Shown here piece by piece: positions 14,087 through 22,155 of a stretch of 64,000 bases of DNA. Source of the stretch: Natrialba swarupiae. GTDB taxonomy: Archaea > Halobacteriota > Halobacteria > Halobacteriales > Natrialbaceae. Made by a program: the position numbers and the translations under genes. Positions within the stretch are counted from its first letter, which is position 1; each line of letters starts with the position of its first letter. Location of the stretch: NCBI RefSeq assembly GCF_008245225.1, contig NZ_VTAW01000013.1, positions 1-64,000 of the forward strand, written 5' to 3'. A model generated the notes under the pieces. It was not told where the DNA came from. It ran no database searches and was given only the letters and a program-made list of their open reading frames with translations.

Positions 14087-16080
14087 TACTCGTCGTCACC
14101 CCCGTCAGACGCGAAGACAGTCGCCCCAGCGGCCGCCCAGAACCACGCCGGAACGCCGTAGTAGGTTTTGAGCAGTCGATCCCACGTCACGGCACCATCG
14201 AATCCGAACAGCCCGAAGAAGCTGTCAAGCAGGTCTCCGAAGAACCCTGAGCCGTCACCGCCGCCGAATATCGGGGAGGACTCCTCAAGATCCTCGCTTG
14301 TCCGTCGGCTTTCGGCCGTCTCGCGGGCCTGATCGAGCGAGCGAGCAGGATCTCTCGTCGTCATATTGTAGCCCGAGAGGTCGAATCGACCGGAGTCGTC
14401 GCCGTCGATCTCTGCGACGATGAACGGATCTCCCCCGATTGAGTGCCGCTGAAGGAACTCTGCCCCCTCATCGTCCTCTACTGGATGCGCGAAGACGACA
14501 CTCCGATAGTCGACGTCATCGACGGTTGTTCCGGTCGGGATAAACGACGAGAGTGACCCAACTCCATCGAGTTCGACACTCTCGAGAGCGCCGTATTCGT
14601 CCTCTGGATCATCGAACTCGAACCGATACATATCTCCGTCCTCGATCAGGTCGTCGGCCGGGATCTCCTCCGTTTCCTCCTCGAAATTGAAGGAGTAGAC
14701 GGACTCCTCCATGTAGGAGTCGGCGTCGATCTCGACCGCCTCGGCGTCGGAGTCATGCTCGAACTCCCATTCGGAGAGTCGCGACCAATCCCACGACACG
14801 TAGAGGGAGCCGGTTTCCCCGTGCCATTCGGCCTCCTCGTCGGGGTCCTCGAGCGTAACCAGAACGTTCGGATCGTCGCTCGATTGCAGACCGAGTGCGT
14901 TCATTTCCGCGTGGAGCCGCGTTTCGGCGTCCGAGTCGCTGAACTCCTGTGCGTACTCTCGTGGAGAGAGAATTTCGACCTCCTCGAGTTCGCCCGCCTC
15001 GACAGCATCGTAGACGTCAGCTACATAATCGTCGACCGACTCATCAATGTCGTCGGCTATCCCCTCGAGCGCCTCGAGAATCTCGGCAGGATTGCGATAC
15101 GGAGCGTAAGGACCGCCGTTCTCGCGCTCCCAGAACACGTTCACGGAGTCTCCCTCTCGATGGGTGAATATGTCGGATCCACTACCCTCCTCCTCCGAAA
15201 ACTCAAAGCTCGGCACGAATATATCGAGACCATTAGAGTCTGCGGCACCGGGGACGATTGTGATCTCATCGTCCGCCGCCGAATCATATCCGAAATGAAG
15301 ATGATAGGCCGACTCAGACTCGCCGTTTGGTAGCTCGTAATCGTGGACCTCAACAGAGATCGACTCGACTGGAGTCGAGAACGACGAGCCACCCATAACT
15401 ATCACGTCTTCCGGATCAAGCCCGTCCTCGGTTTCCGTCAGATCGGTCGACTCGAGTTCGCTGATAGTTTCTCCGTCCTCGTGATCGACGTCGGATAGCT
15501 CCACGTCGTCGGCGAAGGTAAGAGCGTGGCGAACGAAGACATAAGCGTACTCGTTGAACTGTCGAATCTGATTTTTCATCTGTGTCGAGACGACCTCAAG
15601 TGCGTCGTCTCGAGCCTCGTCGCGGACGTCTGTCGGGGGTTCGTCGTTCACAAGGCCGTTGTGAGTGACGGCCCGAAGCTCTCCCCACGCCATATTCGCG
15701 AACTCGCTCGAGAGCGGATCATCGCGGTTAAGGAGATTGTTAGATTGCGTCGAGAAGCCGTCAGCGCCAGAGACATAATCAGACAGACTGTCATAAATCG
15801 CGTCGTGCTGATTTTCGGCGAGCAGATCCTCGACTTCCTCAGGGTCGTAGCCACTTGAGAACAGCGAGATAAGCTGATAGGCCGCCTCAGCCGCGAGATC
15901 GACGGTTTGGCCGGACGAGAATGCGAGTGCTTTTGCACGACCGGCGGGAGCAAACTGCGGAGCGACCTTCGACCCGCCGACAGCAAGCGCCCCAAGTGCT
16001 GCCCCCGTGCCCGCTGTTCGCCGCATGAATTCCCGTCGATCGAGAGATCGATTCCCACTCTCTGCTTGTGTTGCGGTCAT
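14086..16080 (-). CDS. Tat-exported spike/envelope protein, pleolipovirus VP4-like
   Basis: 664 residues. The N-terminus carries DRREFMRRTAGTGAALG, a Tat signal. The mature ectodomain is very acidic, as expected for a protein exposed to high salt, and a coiled/helical region occupies roughly residues 60-200. The C-terminus has a Gly-rich hinge and a transmembrane anchor (VPAWFWAAAGATVFAS) ending in a short acidic tail. Length, Tat export, C-terminal anchor and genome position match the single spike of pleolipoviruses, which mediates attachment and membrane fusion. The start overlaps the previous stop (TGATG). Confidence 0.8.
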   Translation of the reverse strand: MTATQAESGNRSLDRREFMRRTAGTGAALGALAVGGSKVAPQFAPAGRAKALAFSSGQTVDLAAEAAYQLISLFSSGYDPEEVEDLLAENQHDAIYDSLSDYVSGADGFSTQSNNLLNRDDPLSSEFANMAWGELRAVTHNGLVNDEPPTDVRDEARDDALEVVSTQMKNQIRQFNEYAYVFVRHALTFADDVELSDVDHEDGETISELESTDLTETEDGLDPEDVIVMGGSSFSTPVESISVEVHDYELPNGESESAYHLHFGYDSAADDEITIVPGAADSNGLDIFVPSFEFSEEEGSGSDIFTHREGDSVNVFWERENGGPYAPYRNPAEILEALEGIADDIDESVDDYVADVYDAVEAGELEEVEILSPREYAQEFSDSDAETRLHAEMNALGLQSSDDPNVLVTLEDPDEEAEWHGETGSLYVSWDWSRLSEWEFEHDSDAEAVEIDADSYMEESVYSFNFEEETEEIPADDLIEDGDMYRFEFDDPEDEYGALESVELDGVGSLSSFIPTGTTVDDVDYRSVVFAHPVEDDEGAEFLQRHSIGGDPFIVAEIDGDDSGRFDLSGYNMTTRDPARSLDQARETAESRRTSEDLEESSPIFGGGDGSGFFGDLLDSFFGLFGFDGAVTWDRLLKTYYGVPAWFWAAAGATVFASDGGDDE

Positions 16081-16577
16081 CAGATCCAGCCCTCCCGCTG
16101 TGCGAAGTACCCGACTGCGAGGATCGCCACCACTGCGATGACAGTCGTGTACCGATCTGGCGCGTCGTCACCTCCAACGATCGGCCCCGACGTCGATTCG
16201 ACCGAGACGTGCGTGTTCTCGACGATCGCCTCGTTTGCCGATGTGAGGTCGACCGTGTAGTTTCCGGTATCGACGGCGAACTCGGTCGTCTCAGTCGTTT
16301 CGTTGTCGTCGTGATCCGCCGGATCGTACGAAAGCGTCGTCGCGTTCACCTCCGAATCGTTGTCGTCGAGTACGGACACGTCCACGTCGGCCGTTTCGTT
16401 GCCCGCAAATTCGACGTCGATCACGATCTCGTCACCGTCGTCGGTCTCGACGTCTTCGGTGACGATCGCCGCGCCGATCGTCGACATTCCGACGAGCACG
16501 CCGATCGTGACGAACAGCAACCCAAGGGCTATTTTCGCGCCGGTACGCCGATCGTCCGCGTGAGTGTTGACAGACAT
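16080..16577 (-). CDS. Envelope-like protein with two TM segments
   Basis: 165 residues. An N-terminal hydrophobic segment (IALGLLFVTIGVLVGMS) acts as signal or anchor, an acidic beta-rich ectodomain spans about 40-135, and a C-terminal helix (TTVIAVVAILAVGYFAQ) ends in basic/aromatic residues. The organisation repeats that of the protein at 13415-13978. Probably a virion membrane component. Confidence 0.65.
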   Translation of the reverse strand: MSVNTHADDRRTGAKIALGLLFVTIGVLVGMSTIGAAIVTEDVETDDGDEIVIDVEFAGNETADVDVSVLDDNDSEVNATTLSYDPADHDDNETTETTEFAVDTGNYTVDLTSANEAIVENTHVSVESTSGPIVGGDDAPDRYTTVIAVVAILAVGYFAQREGWI

Positions 16578-16579
16578 TG

Positions 16580-16963
16580 TTAGTTGATGTAGCTCACCAG
16601 CAGGAATCCGGTACTCTGGACGGTGAAGGAGATCATCGCCGCCGGTTGGTGTGCCAGCGTATCCGCGAACGCGGGGAACAACGGCGGTGCGACGATCAGC
16701 CCGACCGTCGCGTACACGATCCAGACGTCGATCCCGCGCGTATCGCTCAGGCTCGCGTCTCGAGAGACGAGCACGAACAGAAGCGACGCCAGCGAAACGA
16801 TTCGGCCGACGGTCAGCTCGACGTTGCCCTGCTCGAAGATCACCGACCCCGCGTCAAGGAACCAGATAATGTTGTCGTCGATCATTCCGAGCGAAGCGGC
16901 CGCTCCCCAGGAGAACGGAATGATCAGCAACATCTCGAGGTCGATGTCGTACCCCTCCGACAT
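16580..16963 (-). CDS. Four-TM membrane protein, pleolipovirus VP3-like
   Basis: 127 residues from ATG 16963, which overlaps the previous TGA (TGATG); longer upstream starts would overlap that gene. Four hydrophobic segments (near 10-25, 50-65, 78-97, 103-125) with short loops. Pleolipoviruses carry a small polytopic internal membrane protein beside the spike gene, which this fits. Confidence 0.7.
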   Translation of the reverse strand: MSEGYDIDLEMLLIIPFSWGAAASLGMIDDNIIWFLDAGSVIFEQGNVELTVGRIVSLASLLFVLVSRDASLSDTRGIDVWIVYATVGLIVAPPLFPAFADTLAHQPAAMISFTVQSTGFLLVSYIN

Positions 16964-17187
16964 CAGCCCATCACCTCGTAAACGGTGTTGTAGAGGGTGA
17001 CAGCGGCCGATCCGGTGACGGCCGCGATGGATGCTTGATACTCCGTCGATCCCGATTCGAAGCTCAGGAGATCGGCGAGCAGGTTGTACTCGAGGAACTC
17101 GACGAGCCCGTAGTTCAGGGCCGCCAGCGCCGCGATAACCGTCAGCGCCGTTCGAACCAGCTTGTTTCCGGCGAATAGCCTGTTCAT
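16963..17187 (-). CDS. Two-TM membrane protein, first gene of virion operon
   Basis: 74 residues from ATG 17187. Hydrophobic helices at about 12-30 and 52-70 flank an acidic loop. It is the promoter-proximal gene of the minus-strand block; no clear TATA box is visible in the ~190-bp divergent region 17188-17379. Function unknown, presumably a virion membrane protein. Confidence 0.65.
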   Translation of the reverse strand: MNRLFAGNKLVRTALTVIAALAALNYGLVEFLEYNLLADLLSFESGSTEYQASIAAVTGSAAVTLYNTVYEVMG

Positions 17188-17350
17188 CGGTCCTGAGTCT
17201 GTGCCGCTGAGGTGGTTTCGAGTCGATCACTACTACCGGTCGAAAGTGGTCTGTTCGTTGCCATGCGCAACGAACAGCCGTCGCACACGGTCTGACGAAA
17301 ACGTCGGGAAAACAACGGGGATCTATCGGGAATCCATAGGGTCACCAACC

Positions 17351-17374
17351 TTTATACCAAGGCGGGTTGCCCGC
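17351..17374 (+). promoter_or_regulatory. TATA box and small inverted repeat
   Basis: TTTATACC at 17351-17358 lies about 25 bp before the ATG at 17380, as in leaderless haloarchaeal promoters. gcggg-ttg-cccgc (17362-17374) sits between TATA box and start and could be an autoregulatory operator. Confidence 0.55.
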
Positions 17375-17379
17375 CGGAT

Positions 17380-17565
17380 ATGGCACTGAACAAACTCCGG
17401 CAGTTGGACCCGGATTCGGTCGGTGTGACGCTTCCGAAAGATGACGTCCGTTTCGAGGGACTACTCGACGAAAACGGGAAACTCGAGGGAGAACACCACG
17501 TTCACATCCGTTACGTCGGTGACGGTGAATGGGCGCTCGAACTCGTCGAGGGGATCGAGACGTGA
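17380..17565 (+). CDS. Small AbrB/SpoVT-like protein
   Basis: 61 residues. The segment SVGVTLPKDDVRFEGLLDEN resembles the swapped-hairpin beta-strand of AbrB-like DNA-binding proteins, which often are antitoxins; I recall a haloarchaeal family (DUF8053) with this pattern. The rest (HHVHIRYVGDGEWALELVE) is a beta-rich tail. It has its own promoter and faces away from the virion operon. A transcription-switch or antitoxin role is inferred. Confidence 0.55.
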   Translation: MALNKLRQLDPDSVGVTLPKDDVRFEGLLDENGKLEGEHHVHIRYVGDGEWALELVEGIET

Positions 17566-17585
17566 CGATGCGTGCGACAGAAGGT

Positions 17586-17831
17586 TCAGGCGTGTTCGTC
17601 GATCCAGCGACACCACTCGTAGAAATCGTCTGCGCCGCACTGATCGGCGATCGATCGGAGCGTTCCGATTTTGATCTCACGGTGTTGTGGGACGTCCACG
17701 TTTCGAACCTCGCCCGTCTCGGGATGTTCGTATCGGAGTCGAACGTGACTCCCACGGCGCGAAACGGGAACGTAGTCGAACGAGGTCAGCACTTTGACGA
17801 CCTCACGACCGGAGAACGTCGTTCGAACCAT
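17586..17831 (-). CDS. hicA: HicA-family mRNA interferase toxin
   Basis: 81 residues with the HicA signature: SGREVVKVLTSFDYVPVSRRGSHVRL supplies the Gly-Ser-His active-site region in a double-stranded-RNA-binding-like fold, followed by VPQHREIKIGTLRSIADQ. HicA toxins cleave mRNA on the ribosome-independent route and are neutralised by HicB. The gene lies 3 bp downstream of hicB, so antitoxin comes first. Probably stabilises the provirus or protects against superinfection. Confidence 0.85.
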   Translation of the reverse strand: MVRTTFSGREVVKVLTSFDYVPVSRRGSHVRLRYEHPETGEVRNVDVPQHREIKIGTLRSIADQCGADDFYEWCRWIDEHA

Positions 17832-17834
17832 TCG

Positions 17835-18110
17835 TTACTGCATGAACTCCGGCCGGTCGTCTTCGTCGACATCCGCGAGGTCGTCGGCCTCGAGGTCGAA
17901 CTCGTCTCGCAGAAACTCGTCGGGATCGTCGATCGGCTCGCCGCCGCCCTCGTGCAGCTCGAGAACTTCGGCGAGTTGAGCGAGTGCCTCCGCGCGCGTC
18001 TCGCCGCCGCGGGCGAGTCCCGTCTCGAGGTCCTTGGCGGTGACACTCCCGTCGCTCTCGTAGTAGAACTCTACGCCCTCCGTACGGTCGTTGCGCGTTG
18101 CACTCGCCAT
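17835..18110 (-). CDS. hicB: HicB-family antitoxin
   Basis: 91 residues. VEFYYESDGSVTAKDLETGLARGGETRAEALAQLAEVLELH, cited by its parts, is the HicB partial RNase-H-like domain; the C-terminal 30 residues are acidic and unstructured rather than a canonical ribbon-helix-helix. It precedes hicA with a 3-bp gap in one operon with a clear leaderless promoter. Confidence 0.82.
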   Translation of the reverse strand: MASATRNDRTEGVEFYYESDGSVTAKDLETGLARGGETRAEALAQLAEVLELHEGGGEPIDDPDEFLRDEFDLEADDLADVDEDDRPEFMQ

Positions 18111-18114
18111 CTAC

Positions 18115-18143
18115 GTGGGAATAGTGGGAATGCAACCATAAGC
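18115..18143 (-). promoter_or_regulatory. hicBA promoter with direct-repeat operator
   Basis: A minus-strand TATA-like gcttatgg (18136-18143) lies 26-33 bp before the hicB start. Between it and the ATG are two adjacent copies of gtgggaat (18115-18122 and 18124-18131), positioned to block transcription, so autoregulation by HicB or HicAB is plausible. Confidence 0.55.
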
Positions 18144-18394
18144 GTTCGTGCTGAGACACCTGGAACCCGGTCCTCGAACCCGACCCCACGGGGTTGCTCG
18201 CGAATGTATACAGAGACCTCGATGTATGCACCTTCGAGGCTTGGGTTGCGGTTCGAGGTGCATCAAATCGGAGCCGACCCGGCGGGCCTCCGCGCCGATC
18301 GCCACGGACCCCGACCACCTTATTTAAAGAACCGACCAGTTGCTCACCCGCGAGCGACGCGAACCGACCCCCCGTGCATACACTCGCTTAAACC

Positions 18395-18616
18395 ATGAGC
18401 TACGAAACCACGACTGAGACACCGGAGATCGACACTGAAACGCGTACGGCACTCGAGAAACAGGCGATTCAGCGAACCCGATCCGCTATTCCGTCAGTTG
18501 TTTGGGCGGTCCTGTGGGTCGCGACGGCCGTCTACGCGACGACCGGAATTGTTGCGCCGGTTCTCATCCTTGCAGTTGCAGTCGTCTATCGGTACCGAAC
18601 GGGGACTGGCGCATGA
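18395..18616 (+). CDS. Small two-TM membrane protein
   Basis: 73 residues: a polar N-terminus of about 28 residues, then two hydrophobic segments (VVWAVLWVATAVYATTG and APVLILAVAVVYR). It overlaps the next start by 4 nt (ATGA). TATA-like cttatttaaag near 18320 and gcttaaac near 18383 precede it. Function unknown. Confidence 0.55.
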   Translation: MSYETTTETPEIDTETRTALEKQAIQRTRSAIPSVVWAVLWVATAVYATTGIVAPVLILAVAVVYRYRTGTGA

Positions 18617-18870
18617 CCAAACGAACCAGCCTCAAACTCACCGACGAACGACAGCGAAAGCTCGAGCGCGCCAGCGAGATCGTCGCCGCCGACGAGTACG
18701 ACGACCCGCCGATGTCCGTCGTGATCGACGCGGCGTTAGAGAATCTGATCGAACACGAGCGAAATCTCGACGACGCTCGAGGCGAGCTGGACCCTGAAAC
18801 GATCCAGCGATTCAACACGTCCGTTGTCGGTCTCCGGTATCGGACCTCAGTCGTTAGCAAGTGGCGATAA
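18613..18870 (+). CDS. DUF7386-like ribbon-helix-helix protein
   Basis: 85 residues from ATG 18613. MTKRTSLKLTDERQRKLERA then DDPPMSVVIDAALENLIE is the pattern of a haloarchaeal ribbon-helix-helix family I recall as DUF7386: a beta-strand with a Lys/Thr-rich face, then two helices. A DNA-binding regulator is likely. Translationally coupled to the preceding membrane protein. Confidence 0.65.
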   Translation: MTKRTSLKLTDERQRKLERASEIVAADEYDDPPMSVVIDAALENLIEHERNLDDARGELDPETIQRFNTSVVGLRYRTSVVSKWR

Positions 18871-18915
18871 CGCGACTCTCAGTACAGTTTTGAACAGATA
18901 GAACGCAAATAGGGA

Positions 18916-19347
18916 TTAGCTAAAGTCGTAGTCTTCGCTCGTGATCAGGGTTTCCTGCTCGCCGGCCACGCCAATCGCGACGATTGTGCCTCGCTGACCA
19001 TCCGGATCCTCGAGATCATCCTCGGCGATGCGGACGCTGTCGCCGGCCTCGAGCTCGCGGAGGTCGTCCTGCGAGAGATCGGGGCTGTTGAGGTGATCGT
19101 ACGGTTCGCCGGTGATGTTGATGTGGTCGGCGTTCCCGAGCGTCGTTATCTGGACGTCGATGTACTGCGGGTCGTGCTGGACAGTGATCGAAACGCCTGC
19201 TTGCACCTCTTCCTCGATGTCGCTCCCGAAGTCGAGGACGAACCCTGCGACGATGGCCGCGAGGATCACAGTAATCGCAACGACGAGGATCACACCCACC
19301 ACAGGCGATACGGCCCGGTCACGGTGTCGATACTGAAAGCTAATCAT
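18916..19347 (-). CDS. Type IV pilin-like protein (archaellin/PilA N-terminal domain)
   Basis: 143 residues. [29 protein letters not shown], cited by its parts, is the class III signal/H-domain of haloarchaeal PilA-type pilins, which are cleaved by PibD before the hydrophobic stretch. The remaining ~100 residues are a beta-rich headgroup with QVGS-like spacing (LGNADHINITG). Second of two tandem pilins, 34 bp after the first. Role could be host surface modification or an accessory virion protein. Confidence 0.8.
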   Translation of the reverse strand: MISFQYRHRDRAVSPVVGVILVVAITVILAAIVAGFVLDFGSDIEEEVQAGVSITVQHDPQYIDVQITTLGNADHINITGEPYDHLNSPDLSQDDLRELEAGDSVRIAEDDLEDPDGQRGTIVAIGVAGEQETLITSEDYDFS

Positions 19348-19381
19348 TTGGTGAAATAAAAAACCGGAATGTGGGGTTAGT

Positions 19382-19828
19382 TTAGAACTCCCAGTCCTCG
19401 GACGCGACCTGCGTCTCGGTCTGCGTCTCGTTGATTACTGCAACGGCGGAGATCGTTCCGGAGTCATCAATGGCGCCATTACCATCATCGTACTCAAGGG
19501 TCGTCACGTTACCGACGGTCAGCTCATCCGTATCTGCGGTGTCCCATTCACTACTCTCACCAATGCCGTTCGACGTCAGGTTGACGTGGTCAGCGTTCCC
19601 CAGCGAGGTCACTTGGACTTGTATTTCCTCCTGCGTCTCGTCCACATCGATTGAAACACCGGCCTGCGCTTCCTGCCCGACACTCCCACCGAGGTCGAGT
19701 ACGAACGCGGCGATCACAGCGGCCAGAATAACGGTGATGGCCACCATGAGGATCACTCCAATGACAGGGGAGACTGCCCGTTCGTCTTTGCTACCAACCA
19801 ACTTGTCGCGGATTTTTGTTGCGTCCAT
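19382..19828 (-). CDS. Type IV pilin-like protein
   Basis: 148 residues from ATG 19828; the longer in-frame extension runs into the structured leader and is rejected. [20 protein letters not shown] begins the PibD-type signal and H-domain. The head domain shares [10 protein letters not shown] with the downstream pilin, so the pair arose by duplication. Haloarchaeal pilins act in adhesion, and some regulate motility through the H-domain. Finding them in a provirus is unusual. Confidence 0.8.
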   Translation of the reverse strand: MDATKIRDKLVGSKDERAVSPVIGVILMVAITVILAAVIAAFVLDLGGSVGQEAQAGVSIDVDETQEEIQVQVTSLGNADHVNLTSNGIGESSEWDTADTDELTVGNVTTLEYDDGNGAIDDSGTISAVAVINETQTETQVASEDWEF

Positions 19829-20003
19829 GGTTATCGTGTGATTTCGTTTCCATTGCACCCCACGACAGCCGGAAAGCCTATGCGCGCCGACGTAGAACGT
19901 CGGCTTGCGCCCGGGGATTGGGGGTAAGCATAATCCACCCGGCGCCCTTCCTGCCGTCGATTTTGGTGCTGATAACAACCAGTGTAACATTGGTATATAT
20001 AAT
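19829..20003 (-). promoter_or_regulatory. Pilin promoter and structured leader
   Basis: A TATA-like ttatatata lies at about 19993-20003 on the minus strand, ~165 bp before the pilin start, implying a leader of ~140 nt, long for haloarchaea. It contains a hairpin gccgacg-tagaa-cgtcggc (19888-19906 region). An unannotated small RNA or a post-transcriptional control element is possible. Confidence 0.4.
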
Positions 20004-20177
20004 TAGTCGTTAGTATATTCGGTGAGGAAAATAACCGTCCGACATCGGTTTCAGAACTGATAATCAAGACCTTCTAGAGGGGTTACAGCACCCCATTGAA
20101 CCAACGCCGTCCTGCGATTTTCCATACGGTGGCCCTCAACCGTTATCCCTTACTGAAGTGGGGTCTCAAGTGGTGCT
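20004..20177. promoter_or_regulatory. Divergent intergenic region
   Basis: AT-rich at its left end; gttatccctta near 20138-20150 is a plausible TATA/BRE region for the gene at 20178. No ORF is credible. Confidence 0.35.
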
Positions 20178-20972
20178 ATGAGCAGGCAAGAACCATTGGT
20201 GACGCCCCAAGATCTCGCCGCGACGTACGATGGCGGCTCCTATGAGGACGCCTGGACGGCCGTCCAAGAGTACCGCGAGGTGACCCGGTATGCGAGCAAA
20301 CACGACGCTGGCTCGAGCGCAACCGCAAGTGCACTGGATCTCTCACGGAATCGGATTCGAACGTGGATCGACAGCGACGGAATGCCCGATGCCGCTCGAG
20401 CGATCGACGTCGCTCTCGACTACGGCTGGCTCGAGTGTTCGTTTGGTGATCCTGTTTTCGCCGGGTTGAACGCACTCGTCGCGAACGTCTTCTCCGGTGG
20501 CTCGATCGCGGAGGAGTACTATCGGCCGAGTTTTGCGTTGAATCACCGTGGCGAAGACTCACACGTCTTCGACGCTCTCGAGTTGGCTGGCGTCGAGTAC
20601 GAGGTCATCGACGATCGTGCGAATCGGGGTGACGAAGTTTGCCCGGTCGAAGACGGTACTATCCTCGGCCGGACGCTCTCAGTCCTCGGCGCACCTGTCG
20701 GCCCAAAATCTGAACAGCCCCTCGAGTTGCCAGCGTATCTCGATGAGGCTCCCGAGCACGTCCGCGAGACGTTCGTTTACGCATATCTCGAGAACCGGGC
20801 GATAGAACACGACGAAAAACGGACGCTCACAATCAGAGAAAACCGAAATCGGACCTATCTATCTGCACTCTCAGACTTAATCAACGACGTCGCTGGCGGG
20901 GGAGTGAGGTTGAAAAAACACGACATCGTTATTTCTGCCGACGCTTCGCGCGCTCTCGGAACAGTTCGGTGA
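20178..20972 (+). CDS. HTH protein with possible LAGLIDADG/WhiA-like C-terminus
   Basis: 264 residues. Residues about 45-75 (SSATASALDLSRNRIRTWID) read as a helix-turn-helix. The C-terminal half contains FVYAYLENRAIEHDEKRTLTI followed by SALSDLINDVAGGG, which faintly resembles a degenerate LAGLIDADG-type fold without catalytic acidic residues. Proteins of this build are common in haloarchaea and proviruses as DNA-binding regulators. It sits opposite the repressor gene, and together they may form the control region. Confidence 0.55.
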   Translation: MSRQEPLVTPQDLAATYDGGSYEDAWTAVQEYREVTRYASKHDAGSSATASALDLSRNRIRTWIDSDGMPDAARAIDVALDYGWLECSFGDPVFAGLNALVANVFSGGSIAEEYYRPSFALNHRGEDSHVFDALELAGVEYEVIDDRANRGDEVCPVEDGTILGRTLSVLGAPVGPKSEQPLELPAYLDEAPEHVRETFVYAYLENRAIEHDEKRTLTIRENRNRTYLSALSDLINDVAGGGVRLKKHDIVISADASRALGTVR

Positions 20973-20991
20973 AGCCGTCGGATTACTCGTC

Positions 20992-21252
20992 TCATTCCAA
21001 GTCCGTCGCCTCGAGTTCTCCCTCGAGATAGGATCGCCCCCTATCAGTGATCTCGTAATATCCTCGATTCGTGTCGACTTTCTCGAGAAGACCATGATCA
21101 ACCAGAATCGGAAGTCGGCGTTTCACTGTTGGGTGGGATACTCCATCAAGATTATACGAGACGACTGCTGGTGGCATTGCAATCCCCACTTCCTCGAAGA
21201 ACTCGAGAATCGCGGGATCGGATTTAGTCATCCACGGTACCAGCGGGCGCAT
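20992..21252 (-). CDS. PhiH1-type winged-helix repressor
   Basis: 86 residues. PWMTKSDPAILEFFEEVGIAMPPAVVSYNLDG followed by SHPTVKRRLPILVDHGLLEKVD and YYEITDRGRSYLEG, cited by parts, is the winged-helix pattern of the haloarchaeal phage PhiH1 repressor family. The recognition helix is around residues 38-52. It should maintain lysogeny. The promoter just upstream is bracketed by an inverted repeat, consistent with autoregulation. Confidence 0.8.
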   Translation of the reverse strand: MRPLVPWMTKSDPAILEFFEEVGIAMPPAVVSYNLDGVSHPTVKRRLPILVDHGLLEKVDTNRGYYEITDRGRSYLEGELEATDLE

Positions 21253-21260
21253 TCACTTGG

Positions 21261-21295
21261 GTGTCACACTTCGTCATCATAACTGCAGGTGACAC
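21261..21295 (-). promoter_or_regulatory. Repressor promoter with flanking operator half-sites
   Basis: gtgtcac (21261-21267) and gtgacac (21289-21295) form an inverted repeat whose interval contains a minus-strand TATA-like gttatgatg about 26-32 bp before the repressor ATG. Occupancy of both sites would cover the promoter. Confidence 0.6.
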
Positions 21296-21865
21296 ACCCG
21301 CGATCAATACTATTTGGGATCGGAACTGATACCATATAGGATTAGATTTAATACCCATACGTTCCTGGTAGAGGTAACGGAAGCCAGACGGACCCGCCGC
21401 TACCCGGCCGGGTCCTCGAGAGAACGCGGACCCGGTGTTTGGGGCACCGGCCCGCCTGGCCTCCGTAACTCAGGTACGGAAGCATGCAAACACGCATTCC
21501 GCGGGGAAATAAAGTCCCCGTTCGACCGCATAGCATCGAGATCGGCCCATGGCCCACGGGCGGCTCGAGAAGTAACGGAAACAGTATCGGAAATCACCGA
21601 CGCGCCCGAAAACTGGTTAGTGAGCCTGTAATTCAGCAGTCGCTATTCTATCGGAAAATCGGAAACCGCACGACAGAACCTAAGAGGGTAGCACAGAGAC
21701 GTAACGAACCACCGACGGACGACAACCGCACGCGCCCCAGCTCCTACACAGTGGCGCGCGCGGTGAGTCCGCGGTCCCATACACTGAGACCATGCACGAA
21801 TGCACGCTTCGATACGGTAAGAGTACCGCTTACAATCAGCCCACTGACAGCCGCGAGGTGGGTCG
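21296..21865. other. 570-bp region without convincing gene; long imperfect inverted repeat
   Basis: gtaacggaagccag (21374-21387) pairs imperfectly with ctggcctccgtaac (21456-21469), enclosing cgggtcc (21409-21415) and ggacccg (21428-21434). gggga...tcccc near 21505-21522 forms another small hairpin. ORFs here lack recognisable content. It could hold attP arm sites, a structured RNA or the early promoter. Confidence 0.4.
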
Positions 21866-22036
21866 ATGAGTTCTGAGTCCGCGCGCGTCAGCAGTTGCGA
21901 TACGCCGACCTGTTCCAGTGACGCCGAGACGATCACCCCCGAGGGGTACGTCTGCGAATCCTGCGCGGCGAAGATCGCCGTCGAGTACGAACAGGCCCGC
22001 GAGCGCGATCTCGAGGCTGGCAGTGGTGAAGCATGA
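21866..22036 (+). CDS. Zinc-finger microprotein upstream of integrase, 56 aa
   Basis: ATG 21866 to TGA 22034-22036. CDTPTC and CESC supply four Cys (one zinc finger), followed by an acidic helix. Its stop overlaps the next ATG by 4 nt. Temperate pleolipovirus SNJ2 is known to encode small proteins with its integrase that modulate recombination; equivalence here is by position only. Confidence 0.65.
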   Translation: MSSESARVSSCDTPTCSSDAETITPEGYVCESCAAKIAVEYEQARERDLEAGSGEA

Positions 22037-22155
22037 GACGTTACGAGTTCCACACCCCGGAGGACCCACCGGAGATCGTAATGGCCGAACGCCTCGAGGC
22101 TATCGCCGCCGATCTCGAACGAATCGCCGACGCGCTCGAGGAGGGTTCGGAGTGA
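22033..22155 (+). CDS. Helical microprotein upstream of integrase, 40 aa
   Basis: ATG 22033 (ATGA overlap) to TGA 22153-22155 (overlapping the integrase GTG). The sequence ends in an amphipathic helix MAERLEAIAADLERIADALE with heptad-like spacing, so it probably dimerises. Likely a co-translated integrase accessory factor. Confidence 0.65.
   Translation: MRRYEFHTPEDPPEIVMAERLEAIAADLERIADALEEGSE

Noticed and set aside
19829-19990. 54-codon N-terminal extension of the first pilin
   Set aside because: The extension covers the structured leader; ATG 19828 gives the expected short pilin N-terminus before the PibD site.
19829-20003. IS200/IS605 end or TnpB-type guide RNA
   Set aside because: A hairpin and G-rich stretch suggested it, but no transposase or tnpB gene and no matching partner end are present.
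21314-21631. 105-codon ORF between repressor and integrase
   Set aside because: It spans nested inverted repeats, lacks a promoter at the right distance and has no recognisable sequence.
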